Virus record (IMG/VR): IMGVR_UViG_3300046007_006364
Span: 1-30,117 of that record
Source: a virus
DNA: 30,117 nt
Strand: one strand, 5' to 3'
Positions 7,094-15,372 of the stretch are shown piece by piece; within the stretch, counting starts at the first letter, position 1; every line of letters begins with the position of its first letter. The position numbers were made by a program, and so were the translations under genes. The notes beneath the pieces were generated by a model, which was given only the letters and a program-made list of their open reading frames with translations, did not search any database and had not been told where the DNA came from.

Positions 7094-7140
7094 TTAACTG
7101 TCTATGTATGTATTATATACCCAAATCCATTTATTGTCAA
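7094..7140. repeat. 47-bp perfect direct repeat carrying an early promoter, copy 2
   Basis: Identical to 6769-6815, 325 bases away. The duplication includes the bases downstream of the -10 box but not the Shine-Dalgarno region. Confidence 0.9.
7112..7140 (-). promoter_or_regulatory. Consensus sigma70 early promoter (TTGACA-17-TATAAT)
   Basis: Same sequence as the promoter at 6787-6815, driving the 86-aa gene at 6819-7079. Confidence 0.92.
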
Positions 7141-7142
7141 CC

Positions 7143-7547
7143 TTAGAATAGCACTACTGGATTGTCTTTTTCACCCTTGATGGTCATCCAAATCTCTTGT
7201 TCTTCACTATAAATTAGTCCGATACTTTCAAGCACGGCTCGTTTATAACCTTCGTCGGCTCGCATCCATCGTTCTAATGTAGGATAATCACCCCAAATAA
7301 GATGTTTGGATCTAGAATTTTCAAGCCAAGTTACTAGCAATTTCAATGCTTGAACAGTATTGGCAGGATGACTACGGCTAATTGCACCCATAAAATCATT
7401 TGCTAGCATTGCCGTAAAGAATCCACCGGGTTGAAACCCATAGACAAAATAATTGTAAATAGGTTCCGCAAATTCTGCAGGAACATCATATTCCTGAAAA
7501 CTTTTATAGAACCTATTCTTGCTATATTCAGTAAGTTTCACAATCAA
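7143..7547 (-). CDS. Phage protein with FFxAML motif domain, unknown
   Basis: 134 aa. The segment GGFFTAMLANDFMGAISRSHPAN (shortened: FFTAML...DFMGAI) resembles GEIFFAMLTGEFNGII in the bL12-like protein at 5081-5470, and similar 'FFxAVLxND' segments occur in other phage proteins I recall. It probably is a small helical domain of about 60 residues shared by early phage proteins. No catalytic residues are evident. Starts four bases inside the end of the zinc-ribbon gene, so the pair is translationally coupled. Confidence 0.75.
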   Translation of the reverse strand: MIVKLTEYSKNRFYKSFQEYDVPAEFAEPIYNYFVYGFQPGGFFTAMLANDFMGAISRSHPANTVQALKLLVTWLENSRSKHLIWGDYPTLERWMRADEGYKRAVLESIGLIYSEEQEIWMTIKGEKDNPVVLF

Positions 7548-7825
7548 TCACCACTGTCAATTTCGTGGCTACTACCACAATGCTTACAAGTATAACGGGT
7601 CAGGCAACGACCTACCGTAGCACTAGTGTACTCATGCTTGCAAGGAGTACCATCAGGGCGCAGAGGGACTTCACCTGTAGCACGGCCAAACATGTGTTGA
7701 CCACCGCAGTTGGTACAAACCCTATGTGTCTTGTCCTTGTTCCAACTATAACGCAATTCATCGGCAGTCAGTGGCACTTCCTTAGTACCATTACATACAG
7801 GACAGATTCCATATTCACGACTCAT
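7544..7825 (-). CDS. Small zinc-ribbon protein
   Basis: 93 aa with C-x-x-C pairs at CPVC (8-11), CTNC (about 37-40) and CKHC (about 81-84) plus further Cys/His, indicating one or two zinc-binding modules. The CPVCNGTKEVP start recalls DnaJ-type zinc knuckles, but no J-domain is present. Overlaps neighbours by four bases on both sides. Nucleic-acid or protein binding is the likely role; the target cannot be told. Confidence 0.78.
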   Translation of the reverse strand: MSREYGICPVCNGTKEVPLTADELRYSWNKDKTHRVCTNCGGQHMFGRATGEVPLRPDGTPCKHEYTSATVGRCLTRYTCKHCGSSHEIDSGD

Positions 7826-8271
7826 TTTACTAACCTCGCTTGTATTTCCAAATAAAACATTTGATATTTTGCCATCCTAGCAATGTCTTTTTCAGTAACA
7901 CCTTTAAGACGGCGTATATCAGTATTATGACGCAAATCTGCCATTTTTACTCTCATGGCATCCTCATTTGCAAAAACACCTTCTTTGTATTCTTCGTATG
8001 TTTGACCCGGGACCTTAGTTAAAGCCCGGATTCCTTCAATAACCCGTTCACTGATACCTGCTTCACGCAAATCCTTGTAAGTTACACTAGTATCCTCAAT
8101 AACATCGTGGCCAAGTGCCATGCACATAAGTTCCTCGTCATCGGTCTTGAGATAATGCATGACCTTGAGAGGATGAAGAATGTAGGGATTTCCGCCCCTG
8201 TCAAATTGACCATGATGAGCCTTGGTTGCTATCATTAGCATCTTATCTAACATTTCACCTTTTCTCATCAT
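7822..8271 (-). CDS. HD-domain (p)ppGpp hydrolase-like protein (SpoT/MESH1 type)
   Basis: 149 aa from the ATG at 8271, chosen for AAGGA four to seven bases upstream; the longer frame runs into the promoter. The SpoT hydrolase ligand pattern is complete: AHHGQFDR (18-25), HP (33-34), GHDVIED (54-60), LTK (about 84-86) and KMADLRHN (109-116). It lacks the synthetase, TGS and ACT domains, like animal and bacterial small alarmone hydrolases. It would remove the 3'-pyrophosphate of (p)ppGpp and relieve the stringent response in the infected cell. It is driven by a strong early promoter. Activity on other pyrophosphorylated nucleotides is possible. Confidence 0.85.
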   Translation of the reverse strand: MMRKGEMLDKMLMIATKAHHGQFDRGGNPYILHPLKVMHYLKTDDEELMCMALGHDVIEDTSVTYKDLREAGISERVIEGIRALTKVPGQTYEEYKEGVFANEDAMRVKMADLRHNTDIRRLKGVTEKDIARMAKYQMFYLEIQARLVK

Positions 8272-8297
8272 TTTATCCTTCTTTCTACTGTATCTAT

Positions 8298-8326
8298 AGT
8301 ATACTACTAAATCCATTTATTGTCAA
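8298..8326 (-). promoter_or_regulatory. Sigma70 early promoter (TTGACA-17-TATACT)
   Basis: The first 14-15 spacer bases (ATAAATGGATTTxG) match the promoters at 6787 and 7112, so it belongs to the same promoter family. Drives the alarmone-hydrolase gene. Confidence 0.9.
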
Positions 8327-8330
8327 CCAA

Positions 8331-8353
8331 TAAAAAAGCCCCTTGCGGGGCTT
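8331..8353 (-). terminator. Rho-independent terminator of the rII unit
   Basis: AAGCCCC-GCAA-GGGGCTT followed by a run of Ts on the minus strand, starting two bases after the rIIB stop. It separates rIIA-rIIB from the next promoter at 8298-8326. Confidence 0.93.
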
Positions 8354-8355
8354 GT

Positions 8356-9330
8356 TTAAGTTCGTTTTGTTGGGAAGGGCCATGTACCTGAATGTTGTTG
8401 TGTCACATATTTATAGCGTTGAGGGATCCCTTCACCATTGTGAATTTGGCCCTTATCAAAACCTTCTTCGTAATCACGCTGATCCTTTAGGCTAGTGTAT
8501 CCACCAGGATTATAATCGTAACCTACATATCCATCAGTATATCCACGATAGAAAGGAGTACTACCAGTCTTAGGTTCTGTACGGACAGAATTAGCATTAC
8601 CTTGTACTGGCTTTGTAAACTCCACATGGTCCTGTACATCACGTGCAACCTCACCGATAACCTCATAACGGCAAGTGCGACCCTTAGCGTTGTTGTAATC
8701 ACTAGGAATGGACACTACATCACAAGGGTTGATTTTAACGATAACGGTGCGATCTCCGCTAAAACTAGCCAAATAGCTATGACTACAGAAATGTAGACCG
8801 CTACTACAGGTGTTGTCACGGTTATCATCAACCATATTGCGCTCCATTTCAACAATACGACCCACACTATTATCCATAGTGCCACTATGACAATCTGTAT
8901 AGTCACTACGCACACGCTTGTATGCCAAGAAGCATCCATCGGGAGTAATGGGCAGACTATTCTTTTCCAAGAAGCCATAGAGTTCATCTACTGCCCTCTT
9001 ACTAGGATTGAGCATGAGGTTGTTCATAAAGTTGACCATTGGATCAATATCAAATCCATCAGTCAACATTTGAACCATGCGAGTAGCCAACGCATTGTGA
9101 AAGGGCTGACCCTTCCAGAACAGTTCTCCATCGGTAATTTCAATATTACCCTTACTGTAGTTGACCACAACCTTAACAGGATTAATCAATTCCTTGACAA
9201 GGTCCCATTCTTTAGCCTTGATAGCATCAACTACCTTTTGATAGGTGATATGTGTCTTGTTGATGGTATGCGGTTCACCATCAATAACAATAGCAACATT
9301 ATCGCCCTGGAGAATAAACGGATAACTCAT
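8356..9330 (-). CDS. rIIB: RIIB-like protein
   Basis: 324 aa (T4 RIIB is 312). The block ITPDGCFLAYKRVRSDYTDCHSG and the later CSSGLHFCSHSYL...VIVKINPCDVVSIP are the hallmark of RIIB proteins. RIIB acts with RIIA to protect T4 from exclusion by lambda Rex; the general biochemical role is unresolved. The ATG at 9330 is preferred to the in-frame TTG at 9336 because AAGGA is eight bases from the ATG and only two from TTG. It overlaps the rIIA stop in the TGA-AAATG junction area. A charged C-terminal tail (about 260-324) is rich in Gly, Tyr and Asp. Confidence 0.92.
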   Translation of the reverse strand: MSYPFILQGDNVAIVIDGEPHTINKTHITYQKVVDAIKAKEWDLVKELINPVKVVVNYSKGNIEITDGELFWKGQPFHNALATRMVQMLTDGFDIDPMVNFMNNLMLNPSKRAVDELYGFLEKNSLPITPDGCFLAYKRVRSDYTDCHSGTMDNSVGRIVEMERNMVDDNRDNTCSSGLHFCSHSYLASFSGDRTVIVKINPCDVVSIPSDYNNAKGRTCRYEVIGEVARDVQDHVEFTKPVQGNANSVRTEPKTGSTPFYRGYTDGYVGYDYNPGGYTSLKDQRDYEEGFDKGQIHNGEGIPQRYKYVTQQHSGTWPFPTKRT

Positions 9331-9332
9331 TT

Positions 9333-11459
9333 TCAAATTCCTTTTGTCTTATCGGTCATGTTAATATAATCTACCACATCCTTCTTGTCAGCATAATATG
9401 ACAGACATTTCAATAGTGGGTAACGCTTGTAAAGTTCCTCAACCTGCTTTTTGTAATTATCAATTACAGCACTAGGATCAACCTTATTGGCAATCACAAT
9501 GTTGTAAGCCTTAAGCAATCTTTCAGTATAATACTGATTATTGGTATCAACAGCCTCTACCTTTTCAAATTGAATACACAACTTGCGATATGGACTGTTG
9601 CTATCAATATTGTCACTATTATACTTCTCCAGACTTCTAAAGTCAATAGCCTGTTTGACCAAACCCATAACATTTGTCATGTCCAAACTTTCAAGTTTAG
9701 ATTTAACAAACTGGGTAAGTTCAACCCAATTACTTTGTGTCTTAACAGCCTCAATATCATTCTTACGCACACCATGAATTGTGCCAACAAAAATATTGCT
9801 ACGGTTCAAGCATTCCTGATAATCCTTGATATTCATATTGGGCAGTCCAACTGGAGTCCAATGATTCATCTCCACATAGTAATGTGTTTTAGCCTTATCA
9901 TAGTCGCTAGCAGTACCAGCATTAGCCCAAACCATTGTGCGGCTATGACGGCTACGCTCACGCAATTCAAGTTTAAGAATACTTGCCTTACCCCAATTAC
10001 CACCTGCACCCTCACGATCCTTCTCAAGGAGTGTACTAGCATAATGAACACGGGGAGGATTGTAAATGTCCTTGAAGAACAGATTGACAAGCATAGGTTC
10101 ATTCTTGTCAGCCTTCTCAATAACAAATACACTTTCGGTGTATTCGGCTTGATTACTATTACGCCAGTGATACTTTGCTCGTTCCAGTGCACCACGCTTG
10201 GTATCAGTCACTACAAAGTGAACACTCTTTGACGGATGAATACGCCAATTAATTTCGTGTTTCTTTGTAGTATCATCATAGATACTTTCAGTTTTTAGAT
10301 TGGTGCATTTGTCACTACTACGATCCTTATTAAAAGCACGGATATTGATGTTATACTTTTTAGCAAGATCCTCAACTTTGAAAACCATTGAGGTCACAAA
10401 GTTATAGTTTTGACCTGCACACAATGGAAACTTAGTATCCTGAGCATACTTGACACAGGCTGCTTTCCAAAGGGTGTCACGATGCCTGCTTTCAAGATAT
10501 GCGGCACGATCCCAGTAGTTTGCCAACTTATTTGCTTCAATTTCAATGTGAATTGCCAATTGATTGTTCAATGCCTCAAGTTTATTTTTGATAGCATTGA
10601 TAGTGCTAGGAATATAACTCAGACCTTCGCGGCTTGCTTGGAAGTCAAGTTCACCGATATTAAATTCAATGACTAAACCGCAAGTAAGCATACTACGCAG
10701 TTCGCCTAGTGTAGTATCAGTGCTTGGTACTTCAATTGGATAAGCAATATTACCCATGATAGCAAGACTACGATGGCTATCAATGGTGCTTACACCCTTG
10801 ATGATATCACGATCCTTGTATGCAGGTTCAACTACAGTAAAATTTTTACAACCGTGAACTACAGGACGCAATTTAAAGTAAGTGTATACTTGGCTTGCTT
10901 CCTTGATAAACTTGTCATAATCATAACGGTCGTTGACACTAAACTTGACCTCAACACCTGCAGGCTCAGTGGTATCTTCCTCGTGCATGAGTGCGATACT
11001 GGGCACGCCTTGCTCATTGATGAAGGCAGTGTATACACCTCTACGACCATCGCGGATAGCTGTTACAGTGAAGTTATCCGTATAACTAAATGGAGACTTA
11101 CTACCAAGACCAAGGGCGCCAATATAATCGTTAGAATCTGTTTTAGTGGACTCGAAATAGGTAGTGTAGATGTTGGTAACTTGTTCATGGTTCAATCCTG
11201 TACCATAGTCACGAATACTAAACCATGGTTCTAGCGTATTCGGTAGATGAACATCAAAGGGTGTGTCTGATTTGCCTGCGGCAGTATGGCTATCAACCGC
11301 ATTACAACTTAGTTCACGGATGATAGCACGGATCTTGTTTGCATACAAGCCCGACGATAGAATGTTAAATGCCTTAGCACTATTGCGAATACGGAACTCA
11401 CCAACCTGACCAACGTTGGAAAGTACCGCTTGATTTTGTGGACTGTTATTGATAATCAT
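9333..11459 (-). CDS. rIIA: RIIA-like GHKL-ATPase-fold protein
   Basis: 708 aa (T4 RIIA is 725). The N-terminus has a GHKL/Bergerat ATP-binding fold: N-box IRELSCNAVDSH (47-58, Asn53), SIRDYGTGL (81-89, Asp84) and GALGLGSKSPFS (114-125). The rest shows no known catalytic motif. RIIA and RIIB are membrane-associated in T4 and influence lysis timing and superinfection or Rex exclusion. A TTGTCA-17-TACAAT promoter ends six bases before the ATG, so the mRNA should begin at the ATG itself, with no Shine-Dalgarno. Confidence 0.92.
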   Translation of the reverse strand: MIINNSPQNQAVLSNVGQVGEFRIRNSAKAFNILSSGLYANKIRAIIRELSCNAVDSHTAAGKSDTPFDVHLPNTLEPWFSIRDYGTGLNHEQVTNIYTTYFESTKTDSNDYIGALGLGSKSPFSYTDNFTVTAIRDGRRGVYTAFINEQGVPSIALMHEEDTTEPAGVEVKFSVNDRYDYDKFIKEASQVYTYFKLRPVVHGCKNFTVVEPAYKDRDIIKGVSTIDSHRSLAIMGNIAYPIEVPSTDTTLGELRSMLTCGLVIEFNIGELDFQASREGLSYIPSTINAIKNKLEALNNQLAIHIEIEANKLANYWDRAAYLESRHRDTLWKAACVKYAQDTKFPLCAGQNYNFVTSMVFKVEDLAKKYNINIRAFNKDRSSDKCTNLKTESIYDDTTKKHEINWRIHPSKSVHFVVTDTKRGALERAKYHWRNSNQAEYTESVFVIEKADKNEPMLVNLFFKDIYNPPRVHYASTLLEKDREGAGGNWGKASILKLELRERSRHSRTMVWANAGTASDYDKAKTHYYVEMNHWTPVGLPNMNIKDYQECLNRSNIFVGTIHGVRKNDIEAVKTQSNWVELTQFVKSKLESLDMTNVMGLVKQAIDFRSLEKYNSDNIDSNSPYRKLCIQFEKVEAVDTNNQYYTERLLKAYNIVIANKVDPSAVIDNYKKQVEELYKRYPLLKCLSYYADKKDVVDYINMTDKTKGI

Positions 11460-11465
11460 ATGTGT

Positions 11466-11494
11466 ATTGTATAGCCAAAGTTATTAATTGACAA
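11466..11494 (-). promoter_or_regulatory. Sigma70-type promoter predicting a leaderless rIIA mRNA (TTGTCA-17-TACAAT)
   Basis: Five-of-six matches at both boxes and a 17-bp spacer. The -10 box ends six bases before the rIIA ATG, so transcription is expected to start at the ATG. A 15-bp-spaced TATACA alternative would give at most a very short leader. Confidence 0.7.
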
Positions 11495-11875
11495 TTAGTA
11501 TTGATGGTAGATAACCATATGATCCACGCCAGGAACATTGCCAAGCGGGCGATAGATTTGTTGCTCACCGTCCCACTGGTCATAATCAAACAGTTTGTCG
11601 GCAGGAGTAACAGGAACGAAACGGACTACCTTACCAGTATAATGGCTTTCAACAAAGAAGGTCAGTGGCATACCAAAGTATTCACTTGCCAACTTTAGAA
11701 CCTTACGGTCCTTGTCGTATTCACAACACTTGAGGGGAACGGTAGGAATGTTACGCTCCTTGTCGGCTTGTGCGCGGACGATGCTAGGAATATTAGTTCT
11801 AAGGGCACCGGCCATTTCTTCTGTCATTTGACGATGACGGGCTGCCTCATACTTGCGGTCTGTAGCACTACGCAT
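11495..11875 (-). CDS. Hypothetical early phage protein
   Basis: 126 aa with a basic, helical N-terminus (RSATDRKYEAARHRQ) and a strand-rich C-terminal half (VVRFVPVTPADKLFDYDQW). I do not recognise a family. RBS GGAG and a perfect TTGACA-17-TATACT promoter precede it, and that promoter is embedded in an inverted repeat (11884-11921), so its expression may be controlled by a bound protein. Confidence 0.75.
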   Translation of the reverse strand: MRSATDRKYEAARHRQMTEEMAGALRTNIPSIVRAQADKERNIPTVPLKCCEYDKDRKVLKLASEYFGMPLTFFVESHYTGKVVRFVPVTPADKLFDYDQWDGEQQIYRPLGNVPGVDHMVIYHQY

Positions 11876-11883
11876 TTAAAACT

Positions 11884-11921
11884 CCGTTTTCTTACTATAC
11901 CCATAGTATAACAGAAAACGG
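11884..11921. promoter_or_regulatory. Inverted repeat overlapping a promoter (candidate operator)
   Basis: CCGTTTTCT (11884-11892) and AGAAAACGG (11913-11921) are perfect 9-bp inverted arms 20 bases apart, with inner arms ACTAT/ATAGT. The arms bracket the -10 box of the promoter at 11905-11933, the geometry of a repressor site; alternatively it is a cruciform or leader hairpin. Confidence 0.55.
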
Positions 11922-11933
11922 AATTATTGTCAA
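11905..11933 (-). promoter_or_regulatory. Consensus sigma70 early promoter (TTGACA-17-TATACT)
   Basis: Perfect -35, 17-bp spacer, TATACT -10, driving the gene at 11495-11875. It lies only three bases past the stop of the oxygenase gene. Confidence 0.9.
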
Positions 11934-11936
11934 ACT

Positions 11937-12578
11937 TTAAAAAACCAATGAACCCAATGATTCATGCCTTACTCCTGTAAGACCTTTCCAAAATGTATTG
12001 AAGCTAAGACTTCTTCTAGCCGGCGCATCTGTCGTTGTTTGCTCTACAAAATGGGCACAGTTAGACAAAAATAAAACCATGTGATTTTTTAGATTGTTTA
12101 CGCTATTTGGATCAATATTATTATCAAACAATAATTGCTTTAATGCAACATATGATTTATTTTTTGTGATGAAATAGGGAATGTCAGGCATGAATGCTTC
12201 TACATATAGATTTGCATTTGTTGGATTATCATCAAGATAAATTACACCGCTTACTACACTAAAAGGATGTACATGGTCGTGATGTGAATGTCCGGGCTCT
12301 GTAATGTTACCCCAACTATAAGTCATACGCAAATCTTCATAGTATGGTTGTAAATTTAGTGATCGGTCAATATAGTTTTTGCAAACCTCATTTATTAGTG
12401 TTTTAGATTTATCAAACTCTGGTTTGTCAAAAAAATTCATTTCATTACTAATTTTGTTAGCAATGTTATCCTTCCATGTTAATTTTGAAAATTCATTATT
12501 GATAAGATCAAAGTCAAGAACACTTGTCATGTCCTTAATCAAAATAAATTTTTGAGAAGTATTGAATAGTGTATCCAT
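11937..12578 (-). CDS. 2OG-Fe(II) oxygenase-like protein
   Basis: 213 aa. H97-x-H99-H100-D101-H102-x-H104-PFS and VVSGVIYLDD form the N-terminal iron-ligand region of a double-stranded beta-helix oxygenase; LFLSNCAH (His176) gives the distal histidine and RRSLSFNTFWKG the 2-oxoglutarate arginine. Close-looking phage proteins are annotated as putative 2OG-Fe(II) oxygenases with unknown substrate; hydroxylation of a protein or small molecule is the general reaction. The start is coupled to the clpP stop (TAATG). The other oxygenase-like gene is at 28076-28696. Confidence 0.82.
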   Translation of the reverse strand: MDTLFNTSQKFILIKDMTSVLDFDLINNEFSKLTWKDNIANKISNEMNFFDKPEFDKSKTLINEVCKNYIDRSLNLQPYYEDLRMTYSWGNITEPGHSHHDHVHPFSVVSGVIYLDDNPTNANLYVEAFMPDIPYFITKNKSYVALKQLLFDNNIDPNSVNNLKNHMVLFLSNCAHFVEQTTTDAPARRSLSFNTFWKGLTGVRHESLGSLVF

Positions 12579-13165
12579 TATCTGCGTTCAATAATTTTAT
12601 CGGCTAATCCATAATCAACAGCTTCTTGGGCTGACATGAAAAAATCTCGTTCCATATCATGTTGCAATTGATTAAAAGATTTTTTCTTTGAATTGTGCCG
12701 CACATAAATTTCAGTTAAAGATTTCTTTAGTGCTAAAATTTCTTTGACCTGAATTTCCATATCTGTTGCTTGACCCCTTGCACCACCGCTAGGTTGATGA
12801 ATCATGTGTCGTGCATTAGGTAGAATCATTCGTTTACCTGCTGCTCCTGCTTGGGCAAGCAAACTACCCATACTACATGCTTGACCCATAACGATTGTAC
12901 TTACATCAGGTTTAATAAATTGCATTGTATCGTAAATTGCCATGCCAGCAGTCACACTACCACCAGGACTATTAATATAAAGGCTGATGTCTTTATCTGC
13001 ATTTTCGCTTTCCAGGAACAATAGTTGGGCAACAATCAAGTTTGCCATTTGGTCATGTACTTCACCCTCAAGCAAAATTACACGGTCACGCAATAGGCGA
13101 CTATAGATATCATAACTGCGCTCACCGCGACTTGTTTGTTCCAAAACAATAGGTACTAGACTCAT
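12578..13165 (-). CDS. clpP: ClpP serine protease subunit
   Basis: 195 aa, the size of a mature ClpP without a long propeptide. The catalytic triad is intact: Ser98 in GQACSMGS, His123 in MIHQPSGG and Asp174 in MERDFF. The [11 protein letters not shown] oxyanion/handle block is also normal. ClpP forms a tetradecamer that degrades substrates delivered by ClpX or ClpA in the cytoplasm. It has its own TTGACT-16-TATAAT promoter and RBS AAGGA. ClpX, ClpS and a small heat-shock protein are encoded 3-6 kb upstream on the same strand. Phage ClpP alone is known; the full set is less usual. Confidence 0.96.
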   Translation of the reverse strand: MSLVPIVLEQTSRGERSYDIYSRLLRDRVILLEGEVHDQMANLIVAQLLFLESENADKDISLYINSPGGSVTAGMAIYDTMQFIKPDVSTIVMGQACSMGSLLAQAGAAGKRMILPNARHMIHQPSGGARGQATDMEIQVKEILALKKSLTEIYVRHNSKKKSFNQLQHDMERDFFMSAQEAVDYGLADKIIERR

Positions 13166-13187
13166 AAAATTCCTTGTAAATGATTTT

Positions 13188-13215
13188 ATTATACAAGAAA
13201 ATAATTGAAAGTCAA
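13188..13215 (-). promoter_or_regulatory. Sigma70-type promoter (TTGACT-16-TATAAT) for clpP
   Basis: TTGACT and TATAAT spaced by 16 bases, then a leader of about 20 bases with AAGGA. AAATAAATA at about 13215-13224 upstream could in addition act as a late promoter motif. Confidence 0.75.
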
Positions 13216-13218
13216 TAT

Positions 13219-14787
13219 TTATTTACGCTTTTGACGCCCAACATCGCCTACTGCTTTGGCAGGCTTATCACTGGGCATACTAGATTGCCCTGTTAGTCTT
13301 GCGGCTGTTTTTGCAATTGGCTCGTCGGGAGTCGATCTTTCATCACCTACCCCTGCATCAACTCCGTTATACGCAAAATTCATTCTGCCGCCTGCTGCGG
13401 TAGCTGAATAGTTTTTGCTTGGATCAAGAGCCACTGTTCCTCTAAAGTTAGGAGGGTACTTACTTTCAAACCCTACAACAGCAACATCACCATCTTTTTG
13501 TTTTGTTGCCTTCATATGTAATTGAATAATTGGACTACTGTTTAAGAATTTTAAACAAGCCTCACCAAATTTTGGATCGTTATTAACTTGACCTGCTACA
13601 ATATCGGCTAATGCGCTAAGACAGTGGTATCCTACATTATAATTTGGAAGTTCTGTTTTTGCCCCTTTGTATCCAATTAAATTAGTCAATTCCACGGCTG
13701 TCTTTTCATCCATGTCTACTTGATCAAGAGATTTAGCACCTACTTTAATTAGTTCTCTAATTTTTTCGGCTGCTATAGGGGTAAGCATTTCTTTTTCAAT
13801 TGCATAATTTAATGGAAAATCTATTGTGCTATCTTTTCCTATACGCTCAATTAATTTTACTTCTTTAGCATATTTTTTAAGCAATTGTTTTTGTTCATCT
13901 GAACCTTTGAGGCGTACATAATCAATACCGTCAGCAACATTTTTAATACTTGCAGTTGCACCCTTTTCACCTTTACTACTGATACCTATTTCAACCCCAG
14001 TAGGAGTAACGATGTAACTATCTACTAATCCATTTGTTTTTCCACTTGGAAAACTAATACTACTGCCGCTATAGTTCCCGCCGTCTAACAAATCTCTTGC
14101 TGCTGCCTTAGCACCAGTACCGCAATCTAAACCTTGAATTAAAGCAACTGGACCTATAGTTTCACCTAAGTCATCACGAATAGCGGTAAAGAATTCTCCA
14201 GCGCCCTCGAATACAGGAAACTGTGGTTTTTTCGCATATAGCATTTCAAAGCCAGGAACAAATGGTTGTGTGGCTTCTGCTTGTTTAAAGGTATCCAGTA
14301 AATCATATATGTTTTTAAATCTTGCTGGAGGAGGAAATATGTCACTGGGTTTTAAACCATAACTTGCTTTTAAACTTGTTTCTTTTTCTAATTGATACCC
14401 GAATGCATTCATATCACTATTTGCCCATGTGCCTGCCATGTCAGGTTTAATATTAGCAAAAAACCTTGAAAAATACACAGGTCTGCGAGTTTTTTCATCA
14501 GTAAGTACAATTACTGCAAACGCTTTGCTTGCCTTAGTTGGTTTATTAACAGCTTGCATACCTTGATACTGTGTTTCTAATTCCGAGTATGCATCCATCA
14601 TTTCTTCATGTGTATCATATGCTCCGGGCTGATCTGGATAGTATTCTGCTCTATCAAAAAGTAATGCGGATTCTGGATTATCTCTTTTACCCTTAAAAAA
14701 ACGGTCATTTTTTGCCCTAAATAATAATCCACGACTTTTTTCAGTAAGTATGGAAAAACTCTCAATTATATTAATTAAATCACGCAT
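13219..14787 (-). CDS. 522-aa unknown protein, possible virion or nuclease-related
   Basis: The frame is open to 14877, but the ATG at 14787 ([11 protein letters not shown]) avoids running into the SprT gene and has a late-type motif (CATAAATA) six bases upstream region. The first 30 residues are helical; the middle is compact and Gly-rich with a strand pair [22 protein letters not shown] (about 255-276). That segment could be an E-x-x-x-S-K active-site-like strand as in PD-(D/E)xK folds, though this is weak. The C-terminal 60 residues are low-complexity, basic and proline-rich. The size and late motif would fit a structural or ejected protein. Confidence 0.75.
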   Translation of the reverse strand: MRDLINIIESFSILTEKSRGLLFRAKNDRFFKGKRDNPESALLFDRAEYYPDQPGAYDTHEEMMDAYSELETQYQGMQAVNKPTKASKAFAVIVLTDEKTRRPVYFSRFFANIKPDMAGTWANSDMNAFGYQLEKETSLKASYGLKPSDIFPPPARFKNIYDLLDTFKQAEATQPFVPGFEMLYAKKPQFPVFEGAGEFFTAIRDDLGETIGPVALIQGLDCGTGAKAAARDLLDGGNYSGSSISFPSGKTNGLVDSYIVTPTGVEIGISSKGEKGATASIKNVADGIDYVRLKGSDEQKQLLKKYAKEVKLIERIGKDSTIDFPLNYAIEKEMLTPIAAEKIRELIKVGAKSLDQVDMDEKTAVELTNLIGYKGAKTELPNYNVGYHCLSALADIVAGQVNNDPKFGEACLKFLNSSPIIQLHMKATKQKDGDVAVVGFESKYPPNFRGTVALDPSKNYSATAAGGRMNFAYNGVDAGVGDERSTPDEPIAKTAARLTGQSSMPSDKPAKAVGDVGRQKRK

Positions 14788-14794
14788 AATAGTA

Positions 14795-14802
14795 TATTTA
14801 TG
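14795..14802 (-). promoter_or_regulatory. Late-type promoter motif (CATAAATA) upstream of the 522-aa gene
   Basis: CATAAATATACTATT abuts the ATG at 14787, nearly the T4 late consensus TATAAATACTATT. No Shine-Dalgarno is present. Confidence 0.45.
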
Positions 14803-14806
14803 TATA

Positions 14807-15298
14807 TTAACATTTAAACAAGTTTTGATATTTAAACCATTTGCTAATGCTGTGAGCCCGGCGTAGAGGGATGCCATGTTTTGCTAACTTGTCTCTAAAC
14901 ATGAAAAATGAAGGACCATGACTCATTAATGGTGGTTTATTTTGTTTTAATCTTTTAATGCTCACAATATCCCATTGATATTGGTGACACATTTCATGAG
15001 CTAGTGTCAAAATTAACCACTGTTTACAATACCATTTGTTAGATAATGTAATAGTACAATTGCTTCTTTTGTTTGTTATTGGTATATAGTGATTAGCAGA
15101 ACAAAGGCCCCAATAATCTTTCGATCTTGTTAGTATTTCAAAAGTAGGCATGGGTAATTTATTACCGAATATCTCTTTGTTAAGTAGCTTAAAAAGTCCA
15201 ATAATTTCTCTCCGTGAAGTCCTATAACTTTCACGTTTTTGGGAGCTGAGGCTAGGAACACCCTCAGCCATCATCTGGTATAGGACGCTTTTGGACAT
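14807..15298 (-). CDS. SprT-like zinc metalloprotease
   Basis: 163 aa. H101-E-M-C-H105 is the HExxH zinc-binding/catalytic motif, followed by H127 in SHGPSFF as the likely third ligand, the order seen in SprT/Spartan-type peptidases. The basic N-terminus and a 'TLAHEMCHQYQ' helix fit too. SprT-like enzymes degrade proteins crosslinked to DNA; the phage role is unknown, perhaps clearing protein-DNA adducts. The gene has a late-type motif just before its ATG and no Shine-Dalgarno. No C-terminal zinc ribbon is seen. Confidence 0.82.
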   Translation of the reverse strand: MSKSVLYQMMAEGVPSLSSQKRESYRTSRREIIGLFKLLNKEIFGNKLPMPTFEILTRSKDYWGLCSANHYIPITNKRSNCTITLSNKWYCKQWLILTLAHEMCHQYQWDIVSIKRLKQNKPPLMSHGPSFFMFRDKLAKHGIPLRRAHSISKWFKYQNLFKC

Positions 15299-15301
15299 AT
15301 T

Positions 15302-15310
15302 GTATTTATT
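15302..15310 (-). promoter_or_regulatory. Late-type promoter motif (AATAAATAC) abutting a start codon
   Basis: AATAAATAC ends three bases before the SprT-like ATG at 15298. It diverges from a similar motif on the plus strand at 15373-15385. Confidence 0.5.
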
Positions 15311-15372
15311 CTAAAAGGTAATCTCAAAAATGCAAAATGTATCGGAAAAAATACTATTTGGAGGTTACCCTG

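Noticed and set aside
8887-9369. Plus-strand frame of 160 codons
   Set aside because: Antisense to rIIB and the end of rIIA; no RBS and no promoter.
9570-10232. Plus-strand frame of 220 codons
   Set aside because: It lies wholly antisense to rIIA, which is a firmly recognised gene; a shadow of its codon use.
14788-14877. N-terminal extension of the 522-aa protein to 14877
   Set aside because: It overlaps the SprT-like gene; the ATG at 14787 has the late-type motif and no overlap.
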